Below are positions 1 through 6,709 of a DNA stretch of 9,982 nt, piece after piece (the first letter of the stretch is position 1; each line of letters opens with the position of its first letter). This DNA comes from Dehalococcoidales bacterium (GTDB lineage Bacteria; Chloroflexota; Dehalococcoidia; Dehalococcoidales; Fen-1064). The stretch covers positions 1 through 9,982 of the forward strand of contig JAQTPO010000075.1 in NCBI GenBank assembly GCA_028712845.1, given 5' to 3'. The notes under the pieces are model-generated. The model searched no databases and was not told the origin of the DNA. It saw only the letters and a program-made list of their open reading frames with translations. The position numbers and the translations under genes are program-made.

Positions 1-2
1 TG

Positions 3-470
3 AAATTGATTGAACCTTTGCGCTATCTCTTCAAGGATGAAGTTCGCAAAGTAGGTCTCGAACTGGGACTGCCGGAAGAAATGATATGGCGTCAGCCCTT
101 CCCCGGACCGGGTCTGGCAATCCGTGTCATCGGCGAAGTGAATAAAGAAAAGCTGGAGATTTTGCGTTCCGCCGACTTTATCCTGATGAACGAAATTAAG
201 AAAGCGCAGCTGTACCGTCAGTTATGGCAGAGTTTTGCAGTGCTGACTGAGGTCCGGTCGGTGGGAGTAATGGGCGACCACCGTACTTACGGTTATCTGG
301 TGGGCATCCGTGCTGTCACCAGCGAAGACGCGATGACAGCGGACTGGGCGCGCCTGCCTTATGATGTTTTAGCGCGCATCTCCAATCGTATCGTTAATGA
401 AGTCCCTGAAGTGAACAGGGTGGTTTATGATATTACCTCCAAGCCCCCTTCAACGATTGAGTGGGAGTGA
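3..470 (+). CDS. guaA: GMP synthase (glutamine-hydrolysing), C-terminal part
   Basis: The visible 155 codons are the C-terminal end of GMP synthase, which aminates XMP to GMP using ATP and ammonia from glutamine in the cytoplasm. The frame is open from the left edge (AAA TTG ATT GAA, reading [10 protein letters not shown]), so the protein starts outside the window and the TTG at 6 is an internal Leu codon. The motif [16 protein letters not shown] at about visible residues 31-46, the [11 protein letters not shown] segment and the terminal PPSTIEWE are characteristic of the GuaA dimerisation domain and its usual C-terminus. The glutaminase and most of the ATP-pyrophosphatase domain are not visible. 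The gene is followed, after a repeat and a GIY-YIG gene, by purD, purE and purB on the same strand, which fits a purine cluster. Confidence 0.97.
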   Translation, partial: KLIEPLRYLFKDEVRKVGLELGLPEEMIWRQPFPGPGLAIRVIGEVNKEKLEILRSADFILMNEIKKAQLYRQLWQSFAVLTEVRSVGVMGDHRTYGYLVGIRAVTSEDAMTADWARLPYDVLARISNRIVNEVPEVNRVVYDITSKPPSTIEWE

Positions 471-481
471 ATAGCAACATT

Positions 482-568
482 GTCATTGCGAGGAATTTAA
501 TGACGAAGCAATCTCAGGGATGTGGGGATTCCCCTCTCTGGGATTGCCACGCTTATGCTCGCAATGAC
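482..568. repeat. Palindromic dispersed repeat, copy 1 (type A)
   Basis: An 87-bp element has perfect 11-bp terminal inverted repeats, GTCATTGCGAG at 482-492 and CTCGCAATGAC at 558-568. The inner arms (GAAGCAATCTCAG and CTGGGATTGC) are also nearly complementary, so the unit can fold into a long imperfect hairpin. It begins 11 bases after the guaA stop. Related copies lie at 899-1007 and 7651-7742. It looks like a non-coding REP/MITE-type element; mobility is inferred only from the dispersed copies. Confidence 0.85.
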
Positions 569-587
569 GATGGGTGGAAGAAGGACA

Positions 588-890
588 GTGAGTATTAATA
601 CCAGGCAGTACTACGTCTATATCATGACCAACAAAGCTGATACAGTTTTTTATACTGGGGTTACCAGCGATTTACTAAGAAGGGTATCCGAACACAAAGG
701 AAAAATTAATGCAGGTTTTACTAAACGTTATGGAATTTCTAAATTAGTCTACTACGAAGTTTGTGAGAATGTTGAAGGCGCCATTTTAAGGGAAAAACAA
801 ATCAAAGCTGGGTCAAGACAGAAGAAACTTGACCTGATTGTAAGTATGAACAGCGGTTGGAATGATTTGTACGAGGGATTAACAAATTAA
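588..890 (+). CDS. GIY-YIG nuclease-family small protein
   Basis: A 100-residue protein matching the single-domain GIY-YIG group (UPF0213/YhbQ-like). The GIY and YIG elements appear as YVY (residues 9-11) and YTG (22-24). They are followed by the conserved Arg (R32) and His (H36) in LLRRVSEHK, the FTKRYGI stretch (44-50), and the catalytic-type Glu E69 in ILREKQIK. All key positions are present, so an active DNA-cleaving domain is plausible, but the biological role of this group is poorly defined. I chose GTG 588 because AAGAAGG lies just upstream, though the spacing is short, and because it gives the usual short N-terminus before YYVYI. In-frame ATGs at 555, 564 and 570, and GTG 522, lie in or next to repeat copy 1 and would add repeat-derived residues. 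The gene is bracketed by repeat copies and separates guaA from purD. Confidence 0.85.
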   Translation: MSINTRQYYVYIMTNKADTVFYTGVTSDLLRRVSEHKGKINAGFTKRYGISKLVYYEVCENVEGAILREKQIKAGSRQKKLDLIVSMNSGWNDLYEGLTN

Positions 891-898
891 TATGAATG

Positions 899-1007
899 TC
901 ATAGCGAGGAATGTAATGACGAAGCAAGCTCAGTGTGGGAGGAGCCTCTCTTCTCTGGGATTGCCGCGCGGAGTTTATCCTGAGCATGTCGAAGGACTCG
1001 CAATGAC
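899..1007. repeat. Palindromic dispersed repeat, copy 2 (type A with inserted type B segment)
   Basis: The left arm, GTCATAGCGAGG followed by an AATGTAATGACGAAGC segment, matches copy 1 with few changes, and the right end CTCGCAATGAC (997-1007) is identical to copy 1. The right half differs: where copy 1 has a few bases between GATTGCCACGC and the end, this copy carries an extra segment at about 973-999 containing CCTGAGCATGTCGAAGGA. That segment resembles the separate element at 2361-2389. The repeat starts 8 bases after the GIY-YIG stop and ends 5 bases before the purD ribosome binding site. Confidence 0.8.
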
Positions 1008-1024
1008 AAAAAGAGGAGACAATA

Positions 1025-2290
1025 TTGAAAATTCTGGTGATTGGTAGCGGTGCTAGAGAACATACCCTTGTCTGGAAAATATCACAAAGCCCAAAGGTTA
1101 AAGAACTATACACCGCACCGGGTAATGCCGGCACCGCCCGTATCTCCGAGAACCTGGATATCAGTGCCACGGATATAAAATCGCTGGCGAAAGCAGTGCA
1201 ACAAAAGGGTATCGACCTTGTCGTGGTGGGGCCGGAGACGCCGCTGGCAGAAGGCATTGTCGACCATTTTGAAAGCCTCGGCATCCCTATTTTCGGAGCC
1301 AGCAAACTGGCGGCAGAAATCGAATCCAGCAAAGTCTTCTCAAAAGGCTTGATGCAAAAATATAATATCCCCTGTGCCAAAAGTGTCAGTTTCTCTGATT
1401 ATACTCAGGCAAAGGAATATGTTCAGAAGCAGAAACTGCCCATTGTCATAAAAGCGGACGGGCTGGCGGCGGGCAAAGGCGTGGTCGTTGCCGGCACTAC
1501 TGACGAAGCTGTAAAAGCGCTGACCGATTTTATGCAGACGAAGAAGCTTGGGGCAGCGGCAGGTCAGGTGCTCGTCGAGGAGTTTCTGGCGGGCAGGGAG
1601 ATGAGCTTTTTTGCTTTCAGCGACGGCAATACCGTTCTGCCGATGGTCTCTGCCTGTGATTACAAACGTGTGAATGACGGGGATAAGGGTCCGAACACCG
1701 GCGGTATGGGCAGTTACAGCCCGCCTGTCTTTAATAGCCCGGCTCTGCAAAAGCAAGCGATGGAGACGATTATGGTGCCCACCATCAAGGCGATGGCGCA
1801 GGAAGGCAGACCCTACCGGGGGGTGCTTTACGGCGGCTTAATGATTAACAAAGAAAGTGTCAAAACTCTGGAGTTCAATGCCCGCTTCGGCGACCCGGAA
1901 ACGCAGGTGATTCTGCCGCGACTCAAGACTGATTTGGTAGATATTATTATGGCAGTGGTTAAGGGCAGACTCAACCAGATAAAGATCGAGTGCACCGATG
2001 ATGCCTGTGTCGGTGTGGTGATGGCTTCAGGCGGCTATCCTGAAAGCTACAAGACAGGATTCCCCATCAGCGGCTTGCATGATGTCGATAAGGATGTGAT
2101 GGTATTTCACGCCGGCACGAAGTTAGGCGCTACCCCATGGGAAGTGCTGACCAATGGCGGGCGCGTCCTGACAGTGGTTGCGATGGGTAAAACAATCGCC
2201 CAGGCGAGAGAAAAAGCCTACGCCAATGTTGTGCGGATCAAATTTGAAGGAGTGCACTACCGGAAAGATATAGCGTTGTTTAAATCCTAA
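1025..2290 (+). CDS. purD: Phosphoribosylamine-glycine ligase (GAR synthetase)
   Basis: A full-length 421-residue PurD, which ligates glycine to 5-phosphoribosylamine with ATP in the second step of purine synthesis. The N-terminal domain opens with MKILVIGSGAREHTL, close to the family GSGGREHAL signature. An ATP-grasp domain of roughly residues 100-295 contains IKADGLAAGKGVVV (142-155), VLVEEFLAGREMS (182-194), PNTGGMGSYSP (223-233) and the signature LEFNARFGDPETQ (282-294). The C-terminal domain has TNGGRVLTVV (376-385) near the usual site. Translation starts at TTG 1025, set by GAGGAG at 1013-1018 with a 6-base gap; no better start is nearby. The first Gly-Gly of the usual GSGGREH motif reads Gly-Ala here. 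It belongs to the guaA-purD-purE-purB cluster, with any shared promoter outside the window. Confidence 0.97.
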   Translation: MKILVIGSGAREHTLVWKISQSPKVKELYTAPGNAGTARISENLDISATDIKSLAKAVQQKGIDLVVVGPETPLAEGIVDHFESLGIPIFGASKLAAEIESSKVFSKGLMQKYNIPCAKSVSFSDYTQAKEYVQKQKLPIVIKADGLAAGKGVVVAGTTDEAVKALTDFMQTKKLGAAAGQVLVEEFLAGREMSFFAFSDGNTVLPMVSACDYKRVNDGDKGPNTGGMGSYSPPVFNSPALQKQAMETIMVPTIKAMAQEGRPYRGVLYGGLMINKESVKTLEFNARFGDPETQVILPRLKTDLVDIIMAVVKGRLNQIKIECTDDACVGVVMASGGYPESYKTGFPISGLHDVDKDVMVFHAGTKLGATPWEVLTNGGRVLTVVAMGKTIAQAREKAYANVVRIKFEGVHYRKDIALFKS

Positions 2291-2360
2291 TTTCTAATGT
2301 CGAAATCCGAATTAAATTCAAATGATTGAAATAGGAAATAAAGAAGAATATTGCCTGCCT

Positions 2361-2389
2361 GTCGTTCTGAGCGAAGCGAAGAATCTCAG
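2361..2389. repeat. Short dispersed element (type B half-site) between purD and purE
   Basis: The stretch contains TTCTGAGCGAAGCGAAGAAT followed by CTCAG, a widespread dispersed motif. It resembles the CCTGAGCATGTCGAAGGACTC segment inside repeat copy 2. No matching inverted arm is evident nearby, so it looks like a remnant or half-element. It sits in the 129-base purD-purE spacer. The first part of that spacer (2291-2331) is AT-rich with GAAAT/ATTCAAAT-like runs that may be another degenerate repeat. Confidence 0.55.
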
Positions 2390-2419
2390 GGGGGAATGGC
2401 ACAAAAATCGGAGGTTAAT

Positions 2420-2884
2420 ATGGCACTCGTCGGTGTGGTAATGGGTTCTAAATCGGATATGGAGGTAGTACAACCCGGTCTGGATATTCTGAAAGAACTG
2501 GGAATTGAATACGAGGTCAATGTTATCTCGGCGCATCGCACACCGGAGAAAGCCCGTCAGTACGGGCAGACAGCGCGTCAGCGCGGCCTGGAAATCATCA
2601 TTGCCGCCGCCGGTGGCGCTGCGCATCTTCCCGGGGTGATGGCAAGCTGGACGACAATTCCGGTGATTGGCATACCCATACCGAGCGGTGAATTAAAAGG
2701 TGTGGATGCTCTCTACTCCATCGTCCAGATGCCTGCCGGTATCCCGGTCGCCTGTGTCGCCGTGGGGTCGGCGGGCGCGAAAAATGCCGCCTATCTTGCC
2801 GCCGAGATTCTCGGCTTGAAATATGATAATATCAAAAAGGCTTACGAAGAATACCGGAAAAAACTGCAAGGAGACGGCAAATGA
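2420..2884 (+). CDS. purE: N5-carboxyaminoimidazole ribonucleotide mutase / AIR carboxylase catalytic subunit
   Basis: A complete 154-residue PurE that carries out the carboxyl-transfer step giving CAIR in purine synthesis. The substrate-binding MGSKSD loop is at residues 8-13, the catalytic His is H39 in ISAHRTPEK, and the AAAGGAAHLPGV (62-73) and SIVQMPAGIPVACVAVG (100-116) strands are typical. The length and SAHRTP/AAHLPG pattern fit the bacterial class I enzyme, which normally needs PurK; no purK is in this window. ATG 2420 is chosen because GGAGG at 2410-2414 has a 5-base gap and the family starts just before this motif. An upstream in-frame extension would run through the type B repeat and is rejected. 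The stop overlaps the purB start (ATGA), suggesting translational coupling. Confidence 0.96.
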   Translation: MALVGVVMGSKSDMEVVQPGLDILKELGIEYEVNVISAHRTPEKARQYGQTARQRGLEIIIAAAGGAAHLPGVMASWTTIPVIGIPIPSGELKGVDALYSIVQMPAGIPVACVAVGSAGAKNAAYLAAEILGLKYDNIKKAYEEYRKKLQGDGK

Positions 2885-4194
2885 TTGAGCGGTATTCCCG
2901 ACCGGCGATGAAAAAGATATGGTCAGATGAAAACAAGTTTAACAAATGGCTTGAGGTGGAAATTGCAGCTTGTGAAGCCTGGGCACAACTTGGCGTCATT
3001 CCGCGTTCAGCAATTCCCAAAATCAAGCTCGCCCGTGTCAACCTGAAGCGTATGGATGAGATTCTCAAGGAAACTCACCACGATGTTACTGCCTTTCTCA
3101 ATACGGTGGCGGAAAGTATCGGTGAGGAATCACGCTATATCCACCTGGGTATGACATCATCCGATGTAATGGATACCGCCCTCAGCCTGCAGCTTATCGA
3201 AGCATCTGATATTCTGGCGGAAGATATTAAAGAATTGATTTCCGTGCTGGCAGGTATGGCAATTAAGTATAAACATACCCCGATGACAGGACGCACTCAT
3301 GGTGTTCATGCCGAACCCATCACTTTCGGGTTAAAACTGGCGCTCTGGTTCGAAGAGATGAATCGCAACCGTCAGCGGCTTACTGAAGCCCGGAAAGCGA
3401 TTGCGGTAGGCAAGATTTCAGGAGCAGTCGGCACTTATGCTACATTAACGCCGCAGGTTGAAGAAAAAGCCTGTGCCAAACTGGGAATCGCCGCAGCGCC
3501 GATATCGAATCAAGTCCTCCAGCGCGACCGCCATGCCCAATTTGTCACCACGCTGGCAATTATTGCCAGTTCTCTGGAAAAGTTTGCCACCGAGATTAGA
3601 GCTTTGCAGAAAACCGAAGTGCGGGAAGCGGAAGAGCCGTTCAGTCCCGGTCAAACCGGCTCATCGGCGATGCCTCACAAGCGCAACCCTGAGTTGTGTG
3701 AGCGGGTCTGCGGACTGGCAAGGCTTATCCGCGGTTACTCCGTTACCTCGATGGAAAACATTACCCTGTGGCATGAACGTGATATCAGCCATTCCTCGAC
3801 GGAACGCATCATTCTGCCCGATGCCTGTCTGGCGCTCGATTATTCCATGACCATCTTTACCTCGGTGATGAAAGGTTTGCTCGTCTATCCCAAGCAAATG
3901 AAAAAGAATATGGACATTACCAGAGGCTTGCTTTTCTCCCAGAGAGTTCTGCTTGCCCTGATTGACAAAGGGATGAGCCGGCAGATTGCCTACAAGCTGG
4001 TACAGCGCAATGCGATGAAGACATGGCAGAGCAGTAACAAGAAATTTATCAATCTGTTGAAAGCCGATGCCGAAGTGATGGCGGTTTTGTCCGTCAGTGA
4101 GCTTGAGGCATTGTTCGATTACAGCTACTACGTGCGTTTTGTGGATGAAGTTTTCGAGCGATTGGGTTTAACCGGCAAGCAGTGGATGGAATAG
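2881..4194 (+). CDS. purB: Adenylosuccinate lyase
   Basis: A full-length 437-residue member of the fumarase/aspartase superfamily that splits SAICAR to AICAR and adenylosuccinate to AMP, normally as a homotetramer. Visible landmarks are ETHHDV (64-69), the GMTSSDVMDTA segment (90-100), TGRTHGVHAEP (136-146, with the catalytic His in this stretch), and the superfamily signature GSSAMPHKRNP (260-270), which carries the catalytic Ser at S261/S262. ATG 2881 overlaps the purE stop, with AAGGAG at 2868-2873 and a 7-base gap. The short form of about 430 residues matches the Bacillus/Thermotoga-type PurB. It is the last gene of the purine cluster seen here; a hairpin-rich spacer follows. Confidence 0.97.
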   Translation: MIERYSRPAMKKIWSDENKFNKWLEVEIAACEAWAQLGVIPRSAIPKIKLARVNLKRMDEILKETHHDVTAFLNTVAESIGEESRYIHLGMTSSDVMDTALSLQLIEASDILAEDIKELISVLAGMAIKYKHTPMTGRTHGVHAEPITFGLKLALWFEEMNRNRQRLTEARKAIAVGKISGAVGTYATLTPQVEEKACAKLGIAAAPISNQVLQRDRHAQFVTTLAIIASSLEKFATEIRALQKTEVREAEEPFSPGQTGSSAMPHKRNPELCERVCGLARLIRGYSVTSMENITLWHERDISHSSTERIILPDACLALDYSMTIFTSVMKGLLVYPKQMKKNMDITRGLLFSQRVLLALIDKGMSRQIAYKLVQRNAMKTWQSSNKKFINLLKADAEVMAVLSVSELEALFDYSYYVRFVDEVFERLGLTGKQWME

Positions 4195-4239
4195 ATTAGA
4201 GTGCTTTAGTGTATTCCGTATAAGGTGAATATCAAATCG

Positions 4240-4335
4240 CTTGTCATTCCATTCCTGTATCTAGTATGGGACAAGACTTGGGGTATGGAATAAAGAAGAA
4301 TTTTTATGGATTCCCGCCTGCGCGGGAATGACAAG
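4240..4335. repeat. Inverted-repeat element with inner hairpin (type C)
   Basis: A 96-bp unit has perfect 11-bp terminal inverted repeats, CTTGTCATTCC at 4240-4250 and GGAATGACAAG at 4325-4335. An inner hairpin, ATTCCCGC (4310-4317) with GCGGGAAT (4322-4329), shares its right arm with the terminal repeat. The TTCCCGCCTGCGCGGGAATGAC core is a common dispersed bacterial motif. It lies 45 bases after purB. The inner hairpin has no T-run after it, so it is not an obvious terminator. Confidence 0.7.
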
Positions 4336-4339
4336 AGGG

Positions 4340-4480
4340 ATTGCCGCATCCGCCTGCAACGGATTTGCAATGGTTTTATAGAAAATGAGCGAGAATACCC
4401 GTCCAGCTTGCTGGCGGGATGAATCGCAAGAGTGGGATAGCCCATTCCTTCTCTCCTTGATGCCCCACAGCTTGCTGTGG
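4340..4480. other. Hairpin-rich intergenic stretch
   Basis: Three further stem-loops follow the type C element. ATTGC..ATCCG (4340-4352) pairs with CGGAT..GCAAT (4360-4371) and is followed by GGTTTTATA, so it could act as a weak purB terminator. CCCG-T-CCAG with loop CTTG and CTGG-CGGG lies at 4398-4418. CCACAG with loop CTTG and CTGTGG lies at 4465-4480. The last two share the core CAGCTTGCTG. I see no supported gene here; frames across it encode only repeat-derived sequence. Confidence 0.5.
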
Positions 4481-4514
4481 AGGTTATTCACTTCAAGTAA
4501 TCGTTAACTGTAAA

Positions 4515-4536
4515 AGCAAATTAATATTAATTTGCT
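4515..4536 (-). terminator. Perfect 22-bp AT-rich palindrome, possible terminator
   Basis: The 22-bp sequence AGCAAATTAAT joined to its exact reverse complement is a perfect palindrome. Read on the - strand it is followed by TTTT (4511-4515 on the + strand is TAAAA), giving a weak rho-independent terminator shape. The stop codon of the - strand gene (4527-4529) lies near its centre. It could instead be a protein-binding palindrome. Confidence 0.4.
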
Positions 4537-5414
4537 CCTTTCTTCGTCGGGTTTTTGAATTCGCAGGGTACTTTGACCTGGCAGAGTCCGCAACCGGCGA
4601 TACCGACCCCCAAATCTCTTTTCAATTTGATGATTTCAGGCGTGCGATGATATTCCTGACACTTTATTTTGTCGTGGCCTGCCTCAGTAATCGCATCTGC
4701 GGGACAGCGGGCAATGCAGGCTTTGCAACTCTTGTTTACATAATATAAACAGTTTGAATATGGAGTCGTAGCTGTTCTGACGCTGATTGGCAGTGTCAAA
4801 TCAGTCACCACACTGCCACAGCGGTGAGCGATGCCTTTTTCAGTGATAAAGCCATCGGAAAGGCTGAAAGTGCCCTGCCCGGCGACATAGGCAATGTGCC
4901 GTTCCGACCAGTTGGAATAAGGTCCTTTTTCATTTGACAGTTGTTTGAAAAAAGCCTGGATTACCGGTGCGGTTGCCATATATCCCATTTCAGTAAGAAC
5001 TTTAACGATATATCCACGCAGTGCCTCATTCAGTTTTTCGCCATACCAGCGGGTATAAGCCCATGGTATGCTGGGGGCAGTGTTTTGCTCACGGTTCGAT
5101 TTCCGTGTTTGCAGGGTTATGGGCAATACCCAGCTTATTACTGATAATTTCCCGAGCAACTCCCCGGGTTTTTTATTCATAGCCATAGATAGTGCTTCAC
5201 GCGGTGTCAGGTGAGCCGGTCCGATGATTGTCTTGAACTCTGCGAAGAGCTTATCGTCGCCATCGGCGAATTTCACCAGCGGTTCATCGAAAAATGGCCG
5301 GTCATTACTATCGGGCAGGCGGTTCAGTGGACTATTGCGGACAAATGACTTGATTTCCTTCTTGATGAATTGCGCCATTTTTGTGCTCTCTGCGGGCTTT
5401 ACTTTGCTTGTCAT
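4527..5414 (-). CDS. QueG-like double [4Fe-4S] cluster protein
   Basis: A 295-residue cytoplasmic Fe-S protein related to epoxyqueuosine reductase (QueG), a family that shares its ferredoxin-like half with reductive dehalogenases. IPWAYTRWYGEKLNEALRGY (116-135) and the GQGTFSLSDGF...CGSVVTDL region (179-206) resemble the QueG core. The Cys-rich end has C222, C230-x2-C233-x3-C237-P, C252, and C275-x2-C278-x5-C284, enough for two [4Fe-4S] clusters. It departs from canonical QueG: the first Cys of the CxxCxxCxxxCP motif is Asn (227), and the last motif has x5 rather than x3. It may therefore be a paralogue rather than the tRNA-modifying enzyme. There is no twin-arginine signal or membrane segment. 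ATG 5414 has AGGAG (5422-5426) at a 7-base gap. It diverges from the M29 peptidase gene and converges on purB. Confidence 0.65.
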   Translation of the reverse strand: MTSKVKPAESTKMAQFIKKEIKSFVRNSPLNRLPDSNDRPFFDEPLVKFADGDDKLFAEFKTIIGPAHLTPREALSMAMNKKPGELLGKLSVISWVLPITLQTRKSNREQNTAPSIPWAYTRWYGEKLNEALRGYIVKVLTEMGYMATAPVIQAFFKQLSNEKGPYSNWSERHIAYVAGQGTFSLSDGFITEKGIAHRCGSVVTDLTLPISVRTATTPYSNCLYYVNKSCKACIARCPADAITEAGHDKIKCQEYHRTPEIIKLKRDLGVGIAGCGLCQVKVPCEFKNPTKKGAN

Positions 5415-5531
5415 CGTTCATCTCCTGCATAATATAATTCTACACTGGTGTTTCGTTGCAGAAATACCTGAATTTGTAAGTAGGTCAAGAATAACCTGTC
5501 GTCACCTTGAATGTCAATTCCCCACCTGAAC

Positions 5532-5540
5532 TGATATAAT
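5532..5540 (+). promoter_or_regulatory. Extended -10 promoter for the M29 peptidase gene
   Basis: TGATATAAT matches the extended -10 consensus TGnTATAAT exactly, with the -10 hexamer at 5535-5540. No good -35 hexamer stands at 16-18 bases upstream, which is acceptable for extended -10 promoters. The expected start of transcription near 5547 would leave a leader of about 28 bases before GTG 5575. Confidence 0.6.
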
Positions 5541-5574
5541 ACTGGAAATCCTGATTAATTCGGAGGATAGATTT

Positions 5575-6684
5575 GTGGCAGATATAAGAATTGAAAAACT
5601 GGCAGATTTACTGGTGAATTATTCCGTGGCGATTAAACCCGGCGATAAAGTGGTGATTCAGGGGGAAACAACCGGTGAGCCGCTGATTAAGATGGTATTT
5701 GCCAAAGTCCTGCAGGCTGGCGGTAATCCACTGATACTGCCGACTATCCCGGGCACGGAAGAGATGATGTACGCCTATGGCAATGATGCACAGCTCAAGC
5801 ATCTCCCGGAGCCTTTCAAACAGGTAATGAGCACTTATGACGTTCGTATTTATATACTTGCCGAATCGAATACCAAAGCCCTGAGTGGTGTTGACCCCGC
5901 GAAAACCGTAATCCGCGCCCAATCCCGCAGTGAACTGATGAAGATTATGATGAAACGCTCGGCATCAGGTGAGTTACGCTGGGTGTTAGGTCCTTATCCC
6001 ACCAATGCCTGTGCCCAGGACGCGGAGATGAGCCTGGCGGAATATGAAGATTTTGTCTATGGTGCCTGTCTGCCGGATATGAACGACCCGATTGGCTACT
6101 GGAGACGTTTTTCGGCGAAGCAGCAGAAAATCTGTGATTGGCTGAAGGGGAAAGAGAAAGTCCGCGTGATCGGCAAAGATACCGACCTCCGGTTAAGTAT
6201 TGCCGGTCGTAAGTTTGAAAACTGCGACGGACGGATGAACATGCCGGATGGCGAAGTTTTTACCGGACCCGTTGAAGACAGTATGGAAGGGTATGTCTAT
6301 TTCTCCTATCCTGCCATCAATCGCGGGCGTGAGGTAACAGGGGTCCGACTGAAGTTTGAAAAGGGACAGGTGGTAGATGCAAAGGCGGAAAAGAATCAGG
6401 AATATCTTATCAAGACAATTGCTACGGATGCAGGCTCCAAAAGAGTAGGAGAGTTTGCCATCGGTACCAATGAGGGCATTAAAAAATTCACGCGGGAGAT
6501 TCTCTTCGATGAGAAGATTGGCGGCAGTTTCCATATGGCGCTTGGTTCCGGTTACCCGGAAACCGGCAGTAAGAATGAATCGGCCATCCACTGGGATATG
6601 GTCTGCGACCTGCGGGATGGCGGAGAAATCTGGGTGGATGATACGCTGTTCTATAAGAACGGGAAGTTTGTGATTAAATTCTAA
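5575..6684 (+). CDS. M29 family metallo-aminopeptidase (AmpS/AmpT-like)
   Basis: A complete 369-residue M29 aminopeptidase, a cytoplasmic dimetal enzyme that removes N-terminal residues from peptides. Every expected metal-site position is present: E227 in MPDGEVFTGP, E293 in VGEFAIGTN, H320 in GGSFHMALG, Y327 in GYPETG, and H339 with D341 in AIHWDM. The E-to-E spacing of 66 and the H-x-D pair match the known AmpT arrangement. The N-terminal half (IEKLADLLVNYSVAIKPGDK) is the usual alpha/beta domain. Translation starts at GTG 5575, supported by GGAGG at 5562-5566 with an 8-base gap. It is transcribed alone from the extended -10 promoter and faces the permease gene with a 25-base gap. Substrate preference cannot be read from sequence. 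Confidence 0.93.
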   Translation: MADIRIEKLADLLVNYSVAIKPGDKVVIQGETTGEPLIKMVFAKVLQAGGNPLILPTIPGTEEMMYAYGNDAQLKHLPEPFKQVMSTYDVRIYILAESNTKALSGVDPAKTVIRAQSRSELMKIMMKRSASGELRWVLGPYPTNACAQDAEMSLAEYEDFVYGACLPDMNDPIGYWRRFSAKQQKICDWLKGKEKVRVIGKDTDLRLSIAGRKFENCDGRMNMPDGEVFTGPVEDSMEGYVYFSYPAINRGREVTGVRLKFEKGQVVDAKAEKNQEYLIKTIATDAGSKRVGEFAIGTNEGIKKFTREILFDEKIGGSFHMALGSGYPETGSKNESAIHWDMVCDLRDGGEIWVDDTLFYKNGKFVIKF

Positions 6685-6709
6685 AGACTAGTCAGGATTG
6701 TGGGGTGGT

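Noticed and set aside
522..587. Longer GIY-YIG protein starting inside repeat copy 1
   Set aside because: The added residues derive from the repeat and no ribosome binding site supports GTG 522; the domain begins after 588.
482..1007. CRISPR array
   Set aside because: Only two diverged repeats flanking a gene, with no regular spacers.
802..1756. Two overlapping - strand frames opposite the GIY-YIG gene, repeat and purD
   Set aside because: They cover conserved purD and repeat sequence and resemble no protein family.
2351..2419. N-terminal extension of purE from an upstream start
   Set aside because: The extra 23 residues are translated from the type B repeat and lie outside the family; ATG 2420 has a proper GGAGG and matches PurE start.
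3458..3850. 130-aa + strand frame inside purB
   Set aside because: Alternate-frame shadow of the strongly conserved purB coding sequence, with no family resemblance.
4206..4491. - strand frames in the purB downstream spacer
   Set aside because: They translate inverted repeats (SFPRRRESI-type peptides), a common artefact of dispersed palindromes.
5431..5436. TATATT on the - strand as promoter of the QueG-like gene
   Set aside because: Transcription would begin at the ribosome binding site, and no matching -35 hexamer is present.
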